Shown here: positions 22,290 to 31,212 of the stretch, piece by piece | Layout of the letters: each line of letters begins with the position of its first letter | How positions within the stretch are numbered: the first letter of the stretch is position 1 | NCBI GenBank assembly: GCA_903831255.1 | Contig: CAIKWZ010000075.1 | Span: 55,584-119,583 of the forward strand | DNA length: 64,000 nucleotides | Reading direction: 5' to 3' | From: an uncultured Alphaproteobacteria bacterium | GTDB lineage: Bacteria > Pseudomonadota > Alphaproteobacteria > Caulobacterales > Hyphomonadaceae | Notes under the pieces: model-generated | Told to the model about the DNA's origin: nothing | Seen by the model: the letters and a program-made list of their open reading frames with translations, nothing else | Database searches by the model: none | Made by a program: the position numbers and the translations under genes

Positions 22290-22904
22290 ATGAAGCCGTT
22301 CACTCGCCTGACAGGAACCGCCGCTCCGCTGCCGATCGCCAATGTCGACACAGACATGATAATCCCCAAGCAGTTCCTGAAAACTGTTTCACGCGATGGG
22401 CTGGCCCGAGGTCTGTTCTATGAATTGAAGACGCGTCAGGATGGGGAGCCGAACCCGGAGTTTGTACTGAACCAGCCGGCCTATGCCAAGGCATCCATCC
22501 TCATTGCGAAGGAGAACTTCGGTTGCGGGTCGTCGCGCGAACACGCCCCGTGGGCGCTTCTCGATCAGGGTCTCTCGTGTGTGATCGCCCCGTCATTTGC
22601 GGATATATTCTACAATAACTGCTTTAAGAACGGTCTCCTGCCAGTGGTTTTGCCGCGGGAGATTGTAGAGGACCTCCTTCTCAAAGCGGGCGGACCTAAT
22701 CATGTCTTCACCGTAGATCTAACGGCTCAGACCGTGACAGGACCTGACGGCGTCACCCATGACTTCGACATTGATCCGGGGCGTAAGGCCGGACTTCTGG
22801 CCGGCCTTGACGACATCGGAGAAAGTCTGGCGCACGCATCCAGCATTGAGGCGTTTGAACAGCGACGCATAATCGAAACCCCATGGCTTCAATCATCCCA
22901 GTGA
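22290..22904 (+). CDS. leuD: 3-isopropylmalate dehydratase, small subunit
   Basis: The small subunit completes the isopropylmalate isomerase with LeuC. The 204-residue protein has the family N terminus ([14 protein letters not shown]), [14 protein letters not shown], and the signature [33 protein letters not shown] follows. The frame is open from 22212, but the N terminus fits ATG 22290. The Shine-Dalgarno is poor. A small lipoprotein gene (22951) lies between it and leuB. Confidence 0.97.
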   Translation: MKPFTRLTGTAAPLPIANVDTDMIIPKQFLKTVSRDGLARGLFYELKTRQDGEPNPEFVLNQPAYAKASILIAKENFGCGSSREHAPWALLDQGLSCVIAPSFADIFYNNCFKNGLLPVVLPREIVEDLLLKAGGPNHVFTVDLTAQTVTGPDGVTHDFDIDPGRKAGLLAGLDDIGESLAHASSIEAFEQRRIIETPWLQSSQ

Positions 22905-22950
22905 AGCAAGGATCGCCGCGCTGGATCCCTCCTCTGGAGACCAAGACGTT

Positions 22951-23628
22951 ATGGCGCGACAGATGGCGTTGGGAACCCCATTAGCTGGGACACGAGGCCG
23001 AGCCTCAACCATCAGCGGACTGTGCTTCCTGTTTCTCGCCTGCTCACAGCCCTCCGAACCGATCCGGAATTTAGCCTCGGAAACAGACGAGAACCTGACC
23101 AGGGCTTCCGAGGCGGGCGACCCCAACGCGCAGCTGGAACTGGAGCGAAGGCGCCAGGCAGCCATCCTCGAGGAAGCCGAGAGACGCGAAGCGGCCAGGA
23201 CCGCCTTCCAGGCCGCCGTCGCCTCTGGGGACGACGGTCGGATAAACGATCTCGCGGACAGGAAAAATCCCTTTGCTCTGTTTTTTCGAGCGGAACAAAG
23301 GCTCGCCTCTGAGAACCCGTACCTGCAAGAGGAGGGTCGCCTCGATGCGGAAGCGGCTGCATCAGCAGGAAGCCCGGACGCCCAGCTCTGGGTGGGGTAT
23401 CGCATGTCGCAAGGGATTGAGGGATATCCCTGGAAACCGAATTCAGGTCTGCGCATGGTGGAGAAGGCGGCGAACCAAGGTCACCCTGAGGCCATGTATA
23501 TGCTGGGCCAGCTCTATGAGCAAAACGCCCCGATGCAGGACCTGACGCTGGCGCGGGAATGGTATCAGCGTGCCGCGCAGGCCGGCGTTAAAGAGGCGAA
23601 AGAGGCACTTGCAGGAATGAGTATGTGA
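22951..23628 (+). CDS. Sel1-repeat lipoprotein
   Basis: A 225-residue protein with a signal sequence ending in a lipobox-like LFLAC (Cys31). A helical, Glu/Arg-rich middle is a possible coiled coil. Two or three Sel1-type (TPR-like) repeats fill the second half: AAASAGSPDAQLWVGYRM, EKAANQGHPEAMYMLGQLYE and RAAQAGVKEAKEALAGM. Such proteins scaffold protein-protein contacts in the envelope. It is inserted between leuD and leuB on the same strand, 46 bp after leuD. Nothing in it suggests leucine metabolism. Confidence 0.8.
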   Translation: MARQMALGTPLAGTRGRASTISGLCFLFLACSQPSEPIRNLASETDENLTRASEAGDPNAQLELERRRQAAILEEAERREAARTAFQAAVASGDDGRINDLADRKNPFALFFRAEQRLASENPYLQEEGRLDAEAAASAGSPDAQLWVGYRMSQGIEGYPWKPNSGLRMVEKAANQGHPEAMYMLGQLYEQNAPMQDLTLAREWYQRAAQAGVKEAKEALAGMSM

Positions 23629-23712
23629 CGTCATCAGGTGGTTCAACCTCCTCCGATGGGACCCCGTCTCGTCAGGATGTTCAGACGTTCAGCCATCCGG
23701 AGTCCAAAAACC

Positions 23713-24801
23713 ATGACGCCGCCCGACCACTCGCAGACCCTCCTACTGTTGCCTGGCGACGGCATAGGGCCCGAGGTGATCCAGCAGGCCCGTCGGATCG
23801 CCGAAGCGGTGGCGCCTGACTTGAACATTGAGGAAGGACTGATTGGGGGCGTCAGCTTTGATCATCACGGAGATCCGCTGACAACGCAGACGCTGGAGCG
23901 CGCCAAAAGCGCCGACGCTATCCTCATGGGGGCAGTCGGAGGGCCACAATGGGACAGAACCCCGAGGGATAAGCGCCCCGAGGCCGGCCTCCTTGCTCTT
24001 CGCAAAGGCCTAGATGTCTATGCGAATCTCCGGCCAGCATTTTGTTTTCCCGCGCTAGCCTCATCATCAGCGCTCAAGAGTGAGCTCGTCGAGGGGCTCG
24101 ATATTGTAATTGTTCGCGAACTGACCTCAGGGGTCTATTTCGGCCAGCCCCGAGGGATCGAACGTCTTCCAGATGGACGACGCAGGGGCTTCGACACTCA
24201 AAGCTACACCTCCGATGAAATTCGCCGGGTCGCACGTGTCGCATTCGAACTGGCGCGGGGCCGACGTGGAAAAGGCGGGAAGTTCGGGGGGGTCCTGTCG
24301 TGCGAAAAAGCAAATGTCATGGAATCTGGAGTCCTGTGGCGAGAGGAGGTCACCAGCCTTCATTCCGAATCCTTTGGCGACGTGCAGCTGGACCACATGT
24401 ATGCCGACGCCTGCGCGATGCATCTTGTGAAGGCTCCGAAGGACATAAACGTTATCCTGGCGGATAACCTTTTTGGAGACATCCTGTCGGATGAAGCCTC
24501 GATGCTGACGGGTTCCATTGGAATGCTTCCCTCGGCAGCGCTCGGAGATCCCGGGGTTCCAGGCCTTTACGAGCCGGTTCACGGATCGGCGCCTGACATC
24601 GCCGGCCAGGGGATCGCCAACCCCTGTGCAGCCATTCTCTCACTCGAAATGGCGATGCGCTGGAGCTTAAAGCGTCCCGACGCCGCAGAACGGATCTGGC
24701 AAGCAGTCGACCGGGCCCTCGAAGACGGCTATCGGACACGAGACTTGGGCGGACTTCACTCGACCCATGATATGGGGACGGCGATACTCGATCGTCTGTA
24801 A
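23713..24801 (+). CDS. leuB: 3-isopropylmalate dehydrogenase
   Basis: Oxidative decarboxylation of 3-isopropylmalate with NAD+, third step of leucine synthesis. The 362-residue protein has [11 protein letters not shown], the substrate arginines in YANLRPA and VREL, and the catalytic Lys in [21 protein letters not shown] and [24 protein letters not shown] provide the metal-binding aspartates, and the NAD loop [18 protein letters not shown] follows. The frame is open from 23638; ATG 23713 best fits the family N terminus, although the Shine-Dalgarno is weak. Confidence 0.96.
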   Translation: MTPPDHSQTLLLLPGDGIGPEVIQQARRIAEAVAPDLNIEEGLIGGVSFDHHGDPLTTQTLERAKSADAILMGAVGGPQWDRTPRDKRPEAGLLALRKGLDVYANLRPAFCFPALASSSALKSELVEGLDIVIVRELTSGVYFGQPRGIERLPDGRRRGFDTQSYTSDEIRRVARVAFELARGRRGKGGKFGGVLSCEKANVMESGVLWREEVTSLHSESFGDVQLDHMYADACAMHLVKAPKDINVILADNLFGDILSDEASMLTGSIGMLPSAALGDPGVPGLYEPVHGSAPDIAGQGIANPCAAILSLEMAMRWSLKRPDAAERIWQAVDRALEDGYRTRDLGGLHSTHDMGTAILDRL

Positions 24802-24982
24802 GGAGCCGGGAGGACGCGGACCCTCACATTAATTCCGATCAGACCTTCCAAATTGCAGCAGATCTGAGAGCAGCGTATACGCACCGGCGTCAATGATCTG
24901 TCTCCGAGCGAAGGAACGAGTAGTCCTCCGACCTGGGATGGACATGGCCGCGCGCCAGAGCGATGGCGAACAGGAGAGACGA

Positions 24983-26011
24983 ATGTTTCGAGTAGCTGTG
25001 CTGGGCGCGACAGGAACGATCGGACGAGAGATCCTGACAGTCCTCGGAGAACGGGATTTTCCAGCTGACGACGTCCTCGCGGTGGCGACAAGACAGTCGA
25101 TTGGGAAAGACGTCAGCTATGGCGATCGAAACCTCAGGACCCGTGACGCAGAAACGGTGAACTGGTCCGAGGTCAATCTTTGCATTCTGGCGGCAGGGTC
25201 GAAGGCGGCTCGCCAATGGGCGCCCCGCATCGCAGCGGCGGGATGCATCGTCATTGATACCTCGTCGGCCTTTCGAATGGAAAGTGATGTCCCGCTGGTC
25301 GTCCCGGAGGTAAACGCCGCGACACTGAACGGATATGGACTGAGAAACATCATCGCCAGCCCTGGTGGAGCAACCTCTCAGCTCGTCGTCGCCCTTAAGC
25401 CCATTGATGAATCCGTTGGGGTCAAACGCGCGGTGGTGGCCACATATCAATCCACCTCCGGGGCCGGACGGGAGGGAATGGATGAGCTGTGGACGCAGAC
25501 CAAGGGCGTTTATGTCAATCAGGGAATTGAGCCGCGCATATTCACCAAACAGATCGCGTTCAACGTGATCCCCCATGTTGACGAGTTCATGGAGGACGGC
25601 TCGACCCGCGAGGAGTGGAGGCTGCGCGTCGAAACACAGAAGATACTGGGCTCCGCCGTACAGGTTTCAGCAACGTGCGTCAGAGTCCCAGTGTTTGTGG
25701 GCCATTGTGAAGCAGTGCACCTGGAGCTAGCTGGACCATTATCAGCCTCAGACGCCCGCGCCATCCTTAGGGAGGCTCCAGGGATCATGGTCATCGATAA
25801 GCGAGAAGACGAAGGCTATATGACCCCAGTCGAATGCGCTGGCGAATGGGCCGTCTACGTTTCCAGAATTCGAAACGATCCATCAGTGGAGAACGGGCTG
25901 TCTCTGTGGATTGTTTCCGACAACCTTCGCAAGGGGGCCGCGTTAAACGCCGTTCAGATCGCAGAAGGACTTCTGAACCGGGGCGCCTTCAAGGGAAACC
26001 GCATGAAGTGA
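24983..26011 (+). CDS. asd: Aspartate-semialdehyde dehydrogenase homologue lacking the catalytic cysteine
   Basis: Full-length (342-residue) ASADH family protein. It has the NADP Rossmann motif GATGTIG, VPLVVPEVN, the active-site YQSTSGAGREGMDEL with its Gln, KQIAFNVIPHVD, and CVRVPVFVGHCEA with catalytic Arg234 and His241. The nucleophile motif, normally NPNCST, reads SPGGAT (residues 126-131). The catalytic Cys position is Gly129 (codon GGA at 25367-25369), and the usual DNSSA reads DTSSA. The gene otherwise looks sound: AGGAGAG precedes the ATG, there is no frameshift, and it holds the normal place after leuB. Either activity is lost or altered, or the nucleophile has moved. A separate functional asd would be expected elsewhere. 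Confidence 0.9.
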   Translation: MFRVAVLGATGTIGREILTVLGERDFPADDVLAVATRQSIGKDVSYGDRNLRTRDAETVNWSEVNLCILAAGSKAARQWAPRIAAAGCIVIDTSSAFRMESDVPLVVPEVNAATLNGYGLRNIIASPGGATSQLVVALKPIDESVGVKRAVVATYQSTSGAGREGMDELWTQTKGVYVNQGIEPRIFTKQIAFNVIPHVDEFMEDGSTREEWRLRVETQKILGSAVQVSATCVRVPVFVGHCEAVHLELAGPLSASDARAILREAPGIMVIDKREDEGYMTPVECAGEWAVYVSRIRNDPSVENGLSLWIVSDNLRKGAALNAVQIAEGLLNRGAFKGNRMK

Positions 26012-26068
26012 GGCCGATACCTCGATGGAGACCCGCCGTAAGCCACGGCTCATGGTGGAGAATGCCTC

Positions 26069-26971
26069 ATGACCCTCGATAGGACAGCGCTCACTGGGCT
26101 CGCGGCGGCGACCTCCGCTTATCTGCTCTGGGGTTTCCTGCCTCTATACTTTTACCTGCTCTCAGACACCCCTCCGTGGATTATCCTGGCTCACCGAATT
26201 CTCTGGTCAGCGCCGACGGCTGTCCTATTGATACTAGCCTCAGGAAAACTGCAGGACGCGTGGCGAGCCATTCATCAGCCAGCGCTCTTGACGACCCTCC
26301 TGGCGTCAGGAATCGCCATCGCAGCGAACTGGGCGATCTACATCTGGGCCGTCACTCAGGGCCGGATCCTTGAAGGAAGTCTCGGCTACTTCATAAATCC
26401 GCTGATAACCTTCATCATCGCGTCTTTTCTCTTTCGCGAGAGATTTAATCGCCTGCAGGTCGCAGCAATTATCCTCGCATCGCTAGGCGTTCTCAATCAG
26501 GCCGTCGCGGTTGGAGAATTTCCGTGGGTCGCACTGTCCCTTGGCGCGAGCTTCGCTGTCTATGGGGCAATAAGAAAACATGCGGAGGTCGACAGTCGCA
26601 TCGGCTTCGCGATCGAGATCATGTGGCTGGCCCCGGTGGCCGCTATCGGCTTGCTCGTCTGGCCTGCAACAAACACCGAGATCTTGGGAGGAGGTCAGCT
26701 AAACACAATCCTTTTGCTGGCCGCCGCCGGACCAATCACATCCATTCCTCTGATCCTGTTTGCTCAGGGCGCCAGACGACTGCGTCTGTCGACGACCGGA
26801 ATGCTCCAGTATATTGCACCAACCCTGCAATTCATCATCGGACTCTCCCTGGGCGAAGCGTTCACGCCCGCACATGCCGTCACATTCGGGTTGACCTGGG
26901 CTGGTGTCGCGCTCTTCACACTATCGTCTTTGCGATCGGGTCATCACGCGCGGTCCACAACTCGAACCTGA
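26069..26971 (+). CDS. rarD: RarD-like EamA-family permease
   Basis: A 300-residue membrane protein with about ten transmembrane helices of the EamA/DMT fold. The RarD hallmarks are YLLWGFLPLYFYLL, LAHRILWS, NWAIYIWAV, SLGYFINPLI, and later GMLQYIAPTLQFIIG. E. coli RarD is annotated for chloramphenicol sensitivity, but the physiological substrate is not established. GGAG lies 8 nt before the ATG. It follows asd by 57 bp and converges with the serine hydrolase gene (10-bp gap). Confidence 0.9.
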   Translation: MTLDRTALTGLAAATSAYLLWGFLPLYFYLLSDTPPWIILAHRILWSAPTAVLLILASGKLQDAWRAIHQPALLTTLLASGIAIAANWAIYIWAVTQGRILEGSLGYFINPLITFIIASFLFRERFNRLQVAAIILASLGVLNQAVAVGEFPWVALSLGASFAVYGAIRKHAEVDSRIGFAIEIMWLAPVAAIGLLVWPATNTEILGGGQLNTILLLAAAGPITSIPLILFAQGARRLRLSTTGMLQYIAPTLQFIIGLSLGEAFTPAHAVTFGLTWAGVALFTLSSLRSGHHARSTTRT

Positions 26972-26981
26972 ACGAGTCTGA

Positions 26982-28100
26982 CTACAGACAGCCATAGAGC
27001 GCATCGATCAATCGCTGTCTTCTCTCATCCGCCAGAAGGTCAGAACCCTGGCGGTTCATGACATAAGCTCCCGAGAGACCGGTTGTCGGATCTCCAAAGG
27101 CCCCGGACCCTCCCCAGCCTGAATGACAAAGCGTTTCGGGGCTCGGACCATAAAGAAGGGAAGCATTCCTCATAACGCCCGCCGCAAAGGAAACTTTCCC
27201 GGGAAGGACACGGTCTGGTCCAAAAACTCGTTCGCAAGTGAGCTGTGCCCAAACGGCGTCCGAAAACAGCCGCACGGACCCGATCCGTCCGCGCCGGGCG
27301 AATGCGGAGTATAAAAGCGCTGTCGCCGACGCAGTGCCGTGCCCGTTAGCCGATGGAATCTCGGCCTCCCGCCACTCACTGGCCCCGCGATTGGGAGCCG
27401 ACCAAGGTTGAAGAAACGCCGCGCGGACCTCATCGTTAAGCGACGCGAACTGCGCAGGCGCCTTAGGCTTGACCATTTCACAACAACGATGGTGCTCGGC
27501 TTCAGGGGTTCCAATCCAGAAGTCGATATCCATTGGTCGACAGATATCTTCGCGAAGCACACGCCCGAGACTGCGGCCATCAACTCGTCGGACCAGCTCG
27601 CCAGCCAGATACCCCCACGTCAGAGGGTGATAAGCTGATCCCTTGGCCCCGTCCCCCAGAGGAGCAAGCCTCGCCAAACGCTCGGAAAGGCCTATGGGAT
27701 CTAGCCACAAGGCTGCATCAATGGGCTCTACAAATCCTGCAAGACCGCCCTGATGCGACAACACCTCTGCGACCGTCAGGTGCTCCTTGCCGGCCGCGCC
27801 AAACTCCGGCCAGTACGCGCTCACCGCCACATCGTAATCAAGAAGTCGACGCTCAACCATAAGCGCAACCACCAGCGCAGCTATAGGCTTAGTCGTCGAA
27901 TAGACCGGACACAGTGTCGAGGCGTCCCAGGGCCGGGTCTGCTGGCGATCGGCCCAGCCTCCCTGAACATCGACCACAAGCTCTCCATCAAGCCAGGCCG
28001 AAAATCCGGCGCCAAGCTCCAGACCATCCTCAAAATTCTGCTCAAAGGCACGAACAACCGGCTCGAAGCCCTCAGCAACCCGAGAGTAATTGATGCACAT
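26982..28100 (-). CDS. Beta-lactamase-fold serine hydrolase (EstB-like)
   Basis: A 372-residue protein of the class C beta-lactamase/penicillin-binding fold. It has the SxxK site STTK (about residue 70), the second motif YHPLTWGYL replacing YxN, and a late HSGWGGSG in the HxG/KTG position. VYSTTKPIAALVV and LSHQGGL are typical of EstB-like esterases. No signal peptide is visible, so a cytoplasmic esterase is more likely than an antibiotic-resistance enzyme. The frame is open to a TTG at 28136; ATG 28100 is used here although neither start has a good ribosome-binding site. Confidence 0.85.
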   Translation of the reverse strand: MCINYSRVAEGFEPVVRAFEQNFEDGLELGAGFSAWLDGELVVDVQGGWADRQQTRPWDASTLCPVYSTTKPIAALVVALMVERRLLDYDVAVSAYWPEFGAAGKEHLTVAEVLSHQGGLAGFVEPIDAALWLDPIGLSERLARLAPLGDGAKGSAYHPLTWGYLAGELVRRVDGRSLGRVLREDICRPMDIDFWIGTPEAEHHRCCEMVKPKAPAQFASLNDEVRAAFLQPWSAPNRGASEWREAEIPSANGHGTASATALLYSAFARRGRIGSVRLFSDAVWAQLTCERVFGPDRVLPGKVSFAAGVMRNASLLYGPSPETLCHSGWGGSGAFGDPTTGLSGAYVMNRQGSDLLADERRQRLIDALYGCL

Positions 28101-28229
28101 GGCACGGAGAATCCGAGATCCGGGCTCTGCGGTCAACAGGTCTCCGACGTTACCTTGACGATCTTGATCAGCGCGCGATCATGCAGGGTCAACCCCGCCG
28201 ACCCCACCAAGCCACGAGCGAGCCCTCAA

Positions 28230-28712
28230 ATGCAGATCAACGGTATCGCACACATCCAGATCACGGCTGGCGAGTATGAGCGCGCTCGCCTTTTTTACCG
28301 AGAGCTCCTGCCCTTTATGGGGCTCACCGAGGTCATGGACGATACATCCGGCTATTACTGCGTGGGCGGCCGCACAGGTGTCCTGATCAGCCCTCCTGCT
28401 CCCGAGCATGTCGGCCAACGCTTCGTTCAGAGGCGCGTGGGACTTCATCATGTCTGCTTCAGGGCCCGTTCTAGGGAAGATGTACGCGAGGCTTACGACT
28501 TCATCCGCAACCTCGGAGCGCCCATCATTCGTGCGCCGCAGGAAGACGACTGGGCGCCTGGTTATTTCTCTATTCTCTTTGAAGATCCTGACGGCGTTCG
28601 ACTGGAGATCAACTATGTTCCGGGTCGGGGCGTGTTCGACACCGACGACAAGAAAGTTCGTCTGGTCGAACCTCGCACCCCGTCCAACCCGGCGCCCCAC
28701 AATCAGGGGTGA
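28230..28712 (+). CDS. VOC-family (glyoxalase/dioxygenase fold) protein
   Basis: A 160-residue protein with the vicinal-oxygen-chelate fold. The N-terminal AHIQITAGEYERARLFYREL has a metal-type His. The middle has GLHHVCFRARSREDV, and FEDPDGVRLEINYV supplies the terminal metal-ligand Glu. The long plus-strand frame from 27753 is an artefact of overlap with the opposite-strand hydrolase; the first sensible start is ATG 28230. The reaction is not identifiable (lyase, epimerase or dioxygenase). It lies upstream of the CoA-ester lyase/hydratase pair. Confidence 0.85.
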   Translation: MQINGIAHIQITAGEYERARLFYRELLPFMGLTEVMDDTSGYYCVGGRTGVLISPPAPEHVGQRFVQRRVGLHHVCFRARSREDVREAYDFIRNLGAPIIRAPQEDDWAPGYFSILFEDPDGVRLEINYVPGRGVFDTDDKKVRLVEPRTPSNPAPHNQG

Positions 28713-28850
28713 TCCAGTTTCGTCGCAGAACTTAACGGAGGACGAAGGGAACGGCGCAGGCGTCATGATCGCCGAGCAGGCTGTTCGACTTGATATTCCC
28801 GGCCGCCTCCTCCATGTGTCACAGACCGCCGCCGCACAGGAATCTGAGAA

Positions 28851-29735
28851 ATGTCCGCCATTCGACCCCGTCGTTCTGTCCTCTACATGCCGGGCGCGAA
28901 TGAGAGAGCCCTCGAAAAAGCCAAGTCACTCCCGGCCGACGCTCTGATTCTCGACCTTGAAGACGCCGTGGCTCCAGAAGCAAAACTCGAGGCCAGGAGC
29001 CGGGTATGCGAAAATGTGTCGAAGGGCGGCTTCGGCCCCAGAGAACTGATCATTCGGATCAATGGGCTGGATACTGAGTGGGGCCATGACGACTTGGCAG
29101 CGGCAATCAGGGCGAAGCCAGATGTAATCCTGGTTCCAAAGGTGGCGACCGCCGGAGATATTGAGACAATCGATCTGAGCATGAAGGCTGCGGGCGCTCC
29201 AACCAGCATCAAGCTGTGGGTGATGATAGAGACCCCTCTCGCGATCCTGAACATTCAATCGATCGCCGATCAGAAGCGAACCACGTCGCTCAATGGCTTC
29301 GTGATCGGAGCGAACGACCTGATCAAGGATTTCAGGGGAGAACATCTTGCGGATCGTAGCAATATCTCGACATCGCTGCAGCTGACCATTGTGGCGGCGA
29401 GAGCCTACGATCTTCTGGTGTTTGACGGTGTTTTCAACGACATCGCTGATGCTGCCGGCTTCGAAAGCGAGGCGCGTCAGGCCAAAGCTTACGGCTTTGA
29501 CGGCAAGACTCTGATTCATCCCAGTCAGATCGAACCTTGCAATACGATCTTCGCCCCTGCGGCGAGTACGGTCGAGCATGCTCGAGCGATCATAGCAGCC
29601 TTTGACGATCCCCAGAACGCAGGAAAGGGGGTGCTGAAGGTGAACGGAAAGATGACAGAGCTTCTTCATCTGGCTCAAGCGAAGCGAACGGTCGCCATCG
29701 CAGAAGCCATCGCGCAGCGCGAGGCCATTTCATGA
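28851..29735 (+). CDS. HpcH/HpaI-family CoA-ester lyase (malyl-CoA/beta-methylmalyl-CoA lyase or thioesterase type)
   Basis: A 294-residue CitE-like TIM-barrel enzyme. It begins PRRSVLYMPGANERALEKA, with DALILDLEDAVAPEAK (acidic metal ligand) and IRINGLDT. WVMIETPLAILN carries the metal-binding Glu, and GFDGKTLIHPSQI follows. Family members cleave malyl-CoA, beta-methylmalyl-CoA or citramalyl-CoA, or hydrolyse malyl-CoA. The ATGA overlap with a mesaconyl-CoA-hydratase-like gene favours a role on beta-methylmalyl-CoA or malyl-CoA in the ethylmalonyl-CoA or a related pathway. Lyase versus thioesterase cannot be decided from sequence alone. AGGA lies 9 nt before the ATG. Confidence 0.85.
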   Translation: MSAIRPRRSVLYMPGANERALEKAKSLPADALILDLEDAVAPEAKLEARSRVCENVSKGGFGPRELIIRINGLDTEWGHDDLAAAIRAKPDVILVPKVATAGDIETIDLSMKAAGAPTSIKLWVMIETPLAILNIQSIADQKRTTSLNGFVIGANDLIKDFRGEHLADRSNISTSLQLTIVAARAYDLLVFDGVFNDIADAAGFESEARQAKAYGFDGKTLIHPSQIEPCNTIFAPAASTVEHARAIIAAFDDPQNAGKGVLKVNGKMTELLHLAQAKRTVAIAEAIAQREAIS

Positions 29736-30781
29736 CGCTGAAATCCAACCCGGGTAACTTCTTCGAGGACTTCGCACCAGGTGATGAACTCATTCACCCG
29801 ACGCCCCGAACCGTCACAGAGGCGGACGCAGCACTTTATGTCGGGCTGACAGGATCGCGCTACGCGCTTTTCTCATCAGACACCTTCGCGCAGGACTGCG
29901 GCCTGGAAAGCGCGCCAATTGACCCGTTACTGGCTTTTCATATCGTGTTTGGGAAGACTGTTCCGGACATCTCCCTCAATGCCGTCGCAAATTTGGGATA
30001 TGCAGAAGGACGCTTTCTGAGAACAGTTTATCCCGGCGACACGCTTCGAGCCGTCTCGGAAGTTATTGGCGTGAAGGAAAACTCGAACGGAAAGACGGGC
30101 GTGGTGTGGGTTCGCACCACGGGATACAATCAGGCGGATCAGGAAGTGCTGGATTATGTCCGCTGGGTGATGGTCAACAAGAGAGACCCCTCCAGCCCGG
30201 CTCCCGCGGCTGTCGTTCCGGATCTTGAGCCCGCAGTTAAGCCGTCGGCGCTGCCTCGCCCGGAATGCTCCGCCTCCGGCTTCGACTTCATCTTATCCGG
30301 ATCGCCATTTGGCTTTGAGGACTACGAAATCGGGGAAAAAATCGACCATGTCGACGCCTTCACCGTTGAAGAGGCTGAGCATCAGATCGCCACCCGGCTC
30401 TACCAGAACACGGCGAAGGTGCATTTCAACCAGCACGAGCAGGCCTCAAGCCGATTTGGCCGGCGGCTGATCTACGGAGGCGTTGCTATTTCCCTCGCCA
30501 GGTCACTGGCCTTTAACGGCCTGGGGAACGCGGGTGAGATCATCGCGATTAACTCAGGACAGCACGTCAATCCGCTCTTCGCCGGCGACACCGTGTTCGC
30601 CTGGTCGGAAGTTCTGGACAAGGCAGAGCTCGGAGATGGTCTGGGCGCGCTGAGACTGAGGTTAGTTGCAACCAAAAATCACCCTTGCGGAGAGTTTCCC
30701 CGATTGGATGCCCAGGGACGCCACCTGCCCTCAGTGATACTCGACTTCGATTACTGGGCGGCAATTCCCCAACGGAGCTGA
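29732..30781 (+). CDS. mch: Mesaconyl-CoA hydratase-like double-hotdog MaoC protein
   Basis: A 349-residue MaoC-type dehydratase with two hotdog folds (about 10-150 and 200-345). NFFEDFAPGDELIHPTPRTVTEADAALYVGLTG at the N terminus and the second-domain FNQHEQASSRFGRRLIYGG with GQHVNPLFAGDT resemble mesaconyl-CoA (2-methylfumaryl-CoA) hydratase. Its start overlaps the lyase stop by 4 nt (ATGA), implying coupled translation. Together they would interconvert mesaconyl-CoA, beta-methylmalyl-CoA, glyoxylate and propionyl-CoA. Crotonyl-CoA carboxylase/reductase and the mutases needed for the full ethylmalonyl-CoA pathway are not in the window. Confidence 0.85.
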   Translation: MTLKSNPGNFFEDFAPGDELIHPTPRTVTEADAALYVGLTGSRYALFSSDTFAQDCGLESAPIDPLLAFHIVFGKTVPDISLNAVANLGYAEGRFLRTVYPGDTLRAVSEVIGVKENSNGKTGVVWVRTTGYNQADQEVLDYVRWVMVNKRDPSSPAPAAVVPDLEPAVKPSALPRPECSASGFDFILSGSPFGFEDYEIGEKIDHVDAFTVEEAEHQIATRLYQNTAKVHFNQHEQASSRFGRRLIYGGVAISLARSLAFNGLGNAGEIIAINSGQHVNPLFAGDTVFAWSEVLDKAELGDGLGALRLRLVATKNHPCGEFPRLDAQGRHLPSVILDFDYWAAIPQRS

Positions 30782-30786
30782 CCTCC

Positions 30787-31212
30787 ATGTCCCCAGGCAT
30801 CGCCCAGGCGGCCGGCGCCATCGCCATCTTGCTGTCAGTGATTGTTCGTAGCATTCGATCGGGAGCATCTTGGCAGGCCGTGGACGAAGGGGAGGCCACG
30901 GCAGAACATCTCCGAGACCTGACAGGCATACTCGACATCCAACATCTTAGGGAAGTCTTTGGTCCACCGAGACTGAATGACGGGGTGTTCCCGGTCTCCA
31001 GAAAAGACGTTCTGAAAAATCGCTCGGGGCTGGGATATCTTCTTGGAGACCGGTGGCTGGACGGAGCCTCGGCGCTCATAGCCGTCCTTGCTCTCTTTCC
31101 GCTCTGGCCCCTCTGGGGAACTCGGGCATGGCTGGACACGTTGCTGATTCTGGCTGGCGGATATCAGGCTGCAGGATGGATCGCCTCTGCACGGTTTATA
31201 AGGACGTCGTAA
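30787..31212 (+). CDS. Small membrane protein of unknown function
   Basis: A 141-residue protein with one N-terminal hydrophobic segment (about 7-20) and two C-terminal ones (about 90-108 and 115-132). A soluble middle (DEGEATAEHLRDLTGILDIQHLREVFG) separates them. I do not recognise a family. It starts 5 nt after the mch stop with GGAG about 8 nt upstream, so it is probably translated with the lyase/hydratase pair. Its 3' end overlaps the convergent gene by 17 bp. Confidence 0.65.
   Translation: MSPGIAQAAGAIAILLSVIVRSIRSGASWQAVDEGEATAEHLRDLTGILDIQHLREVFGPPRLNDGVFPVSRKDVLKNRSGLGYLLGDRWLDGASALIAVLALFPLWPLWGTRAWLDTLLILAGGYQAAGWIASARFIRTS

Noticed and set aside
26982..28100. Antibiotic-resistance beta-lactamase
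   Set aside because: The protein has STTK but a non-canonical second motif and HSGWGGSG, and no signal peptide, which fits an EstB-like esterase better.
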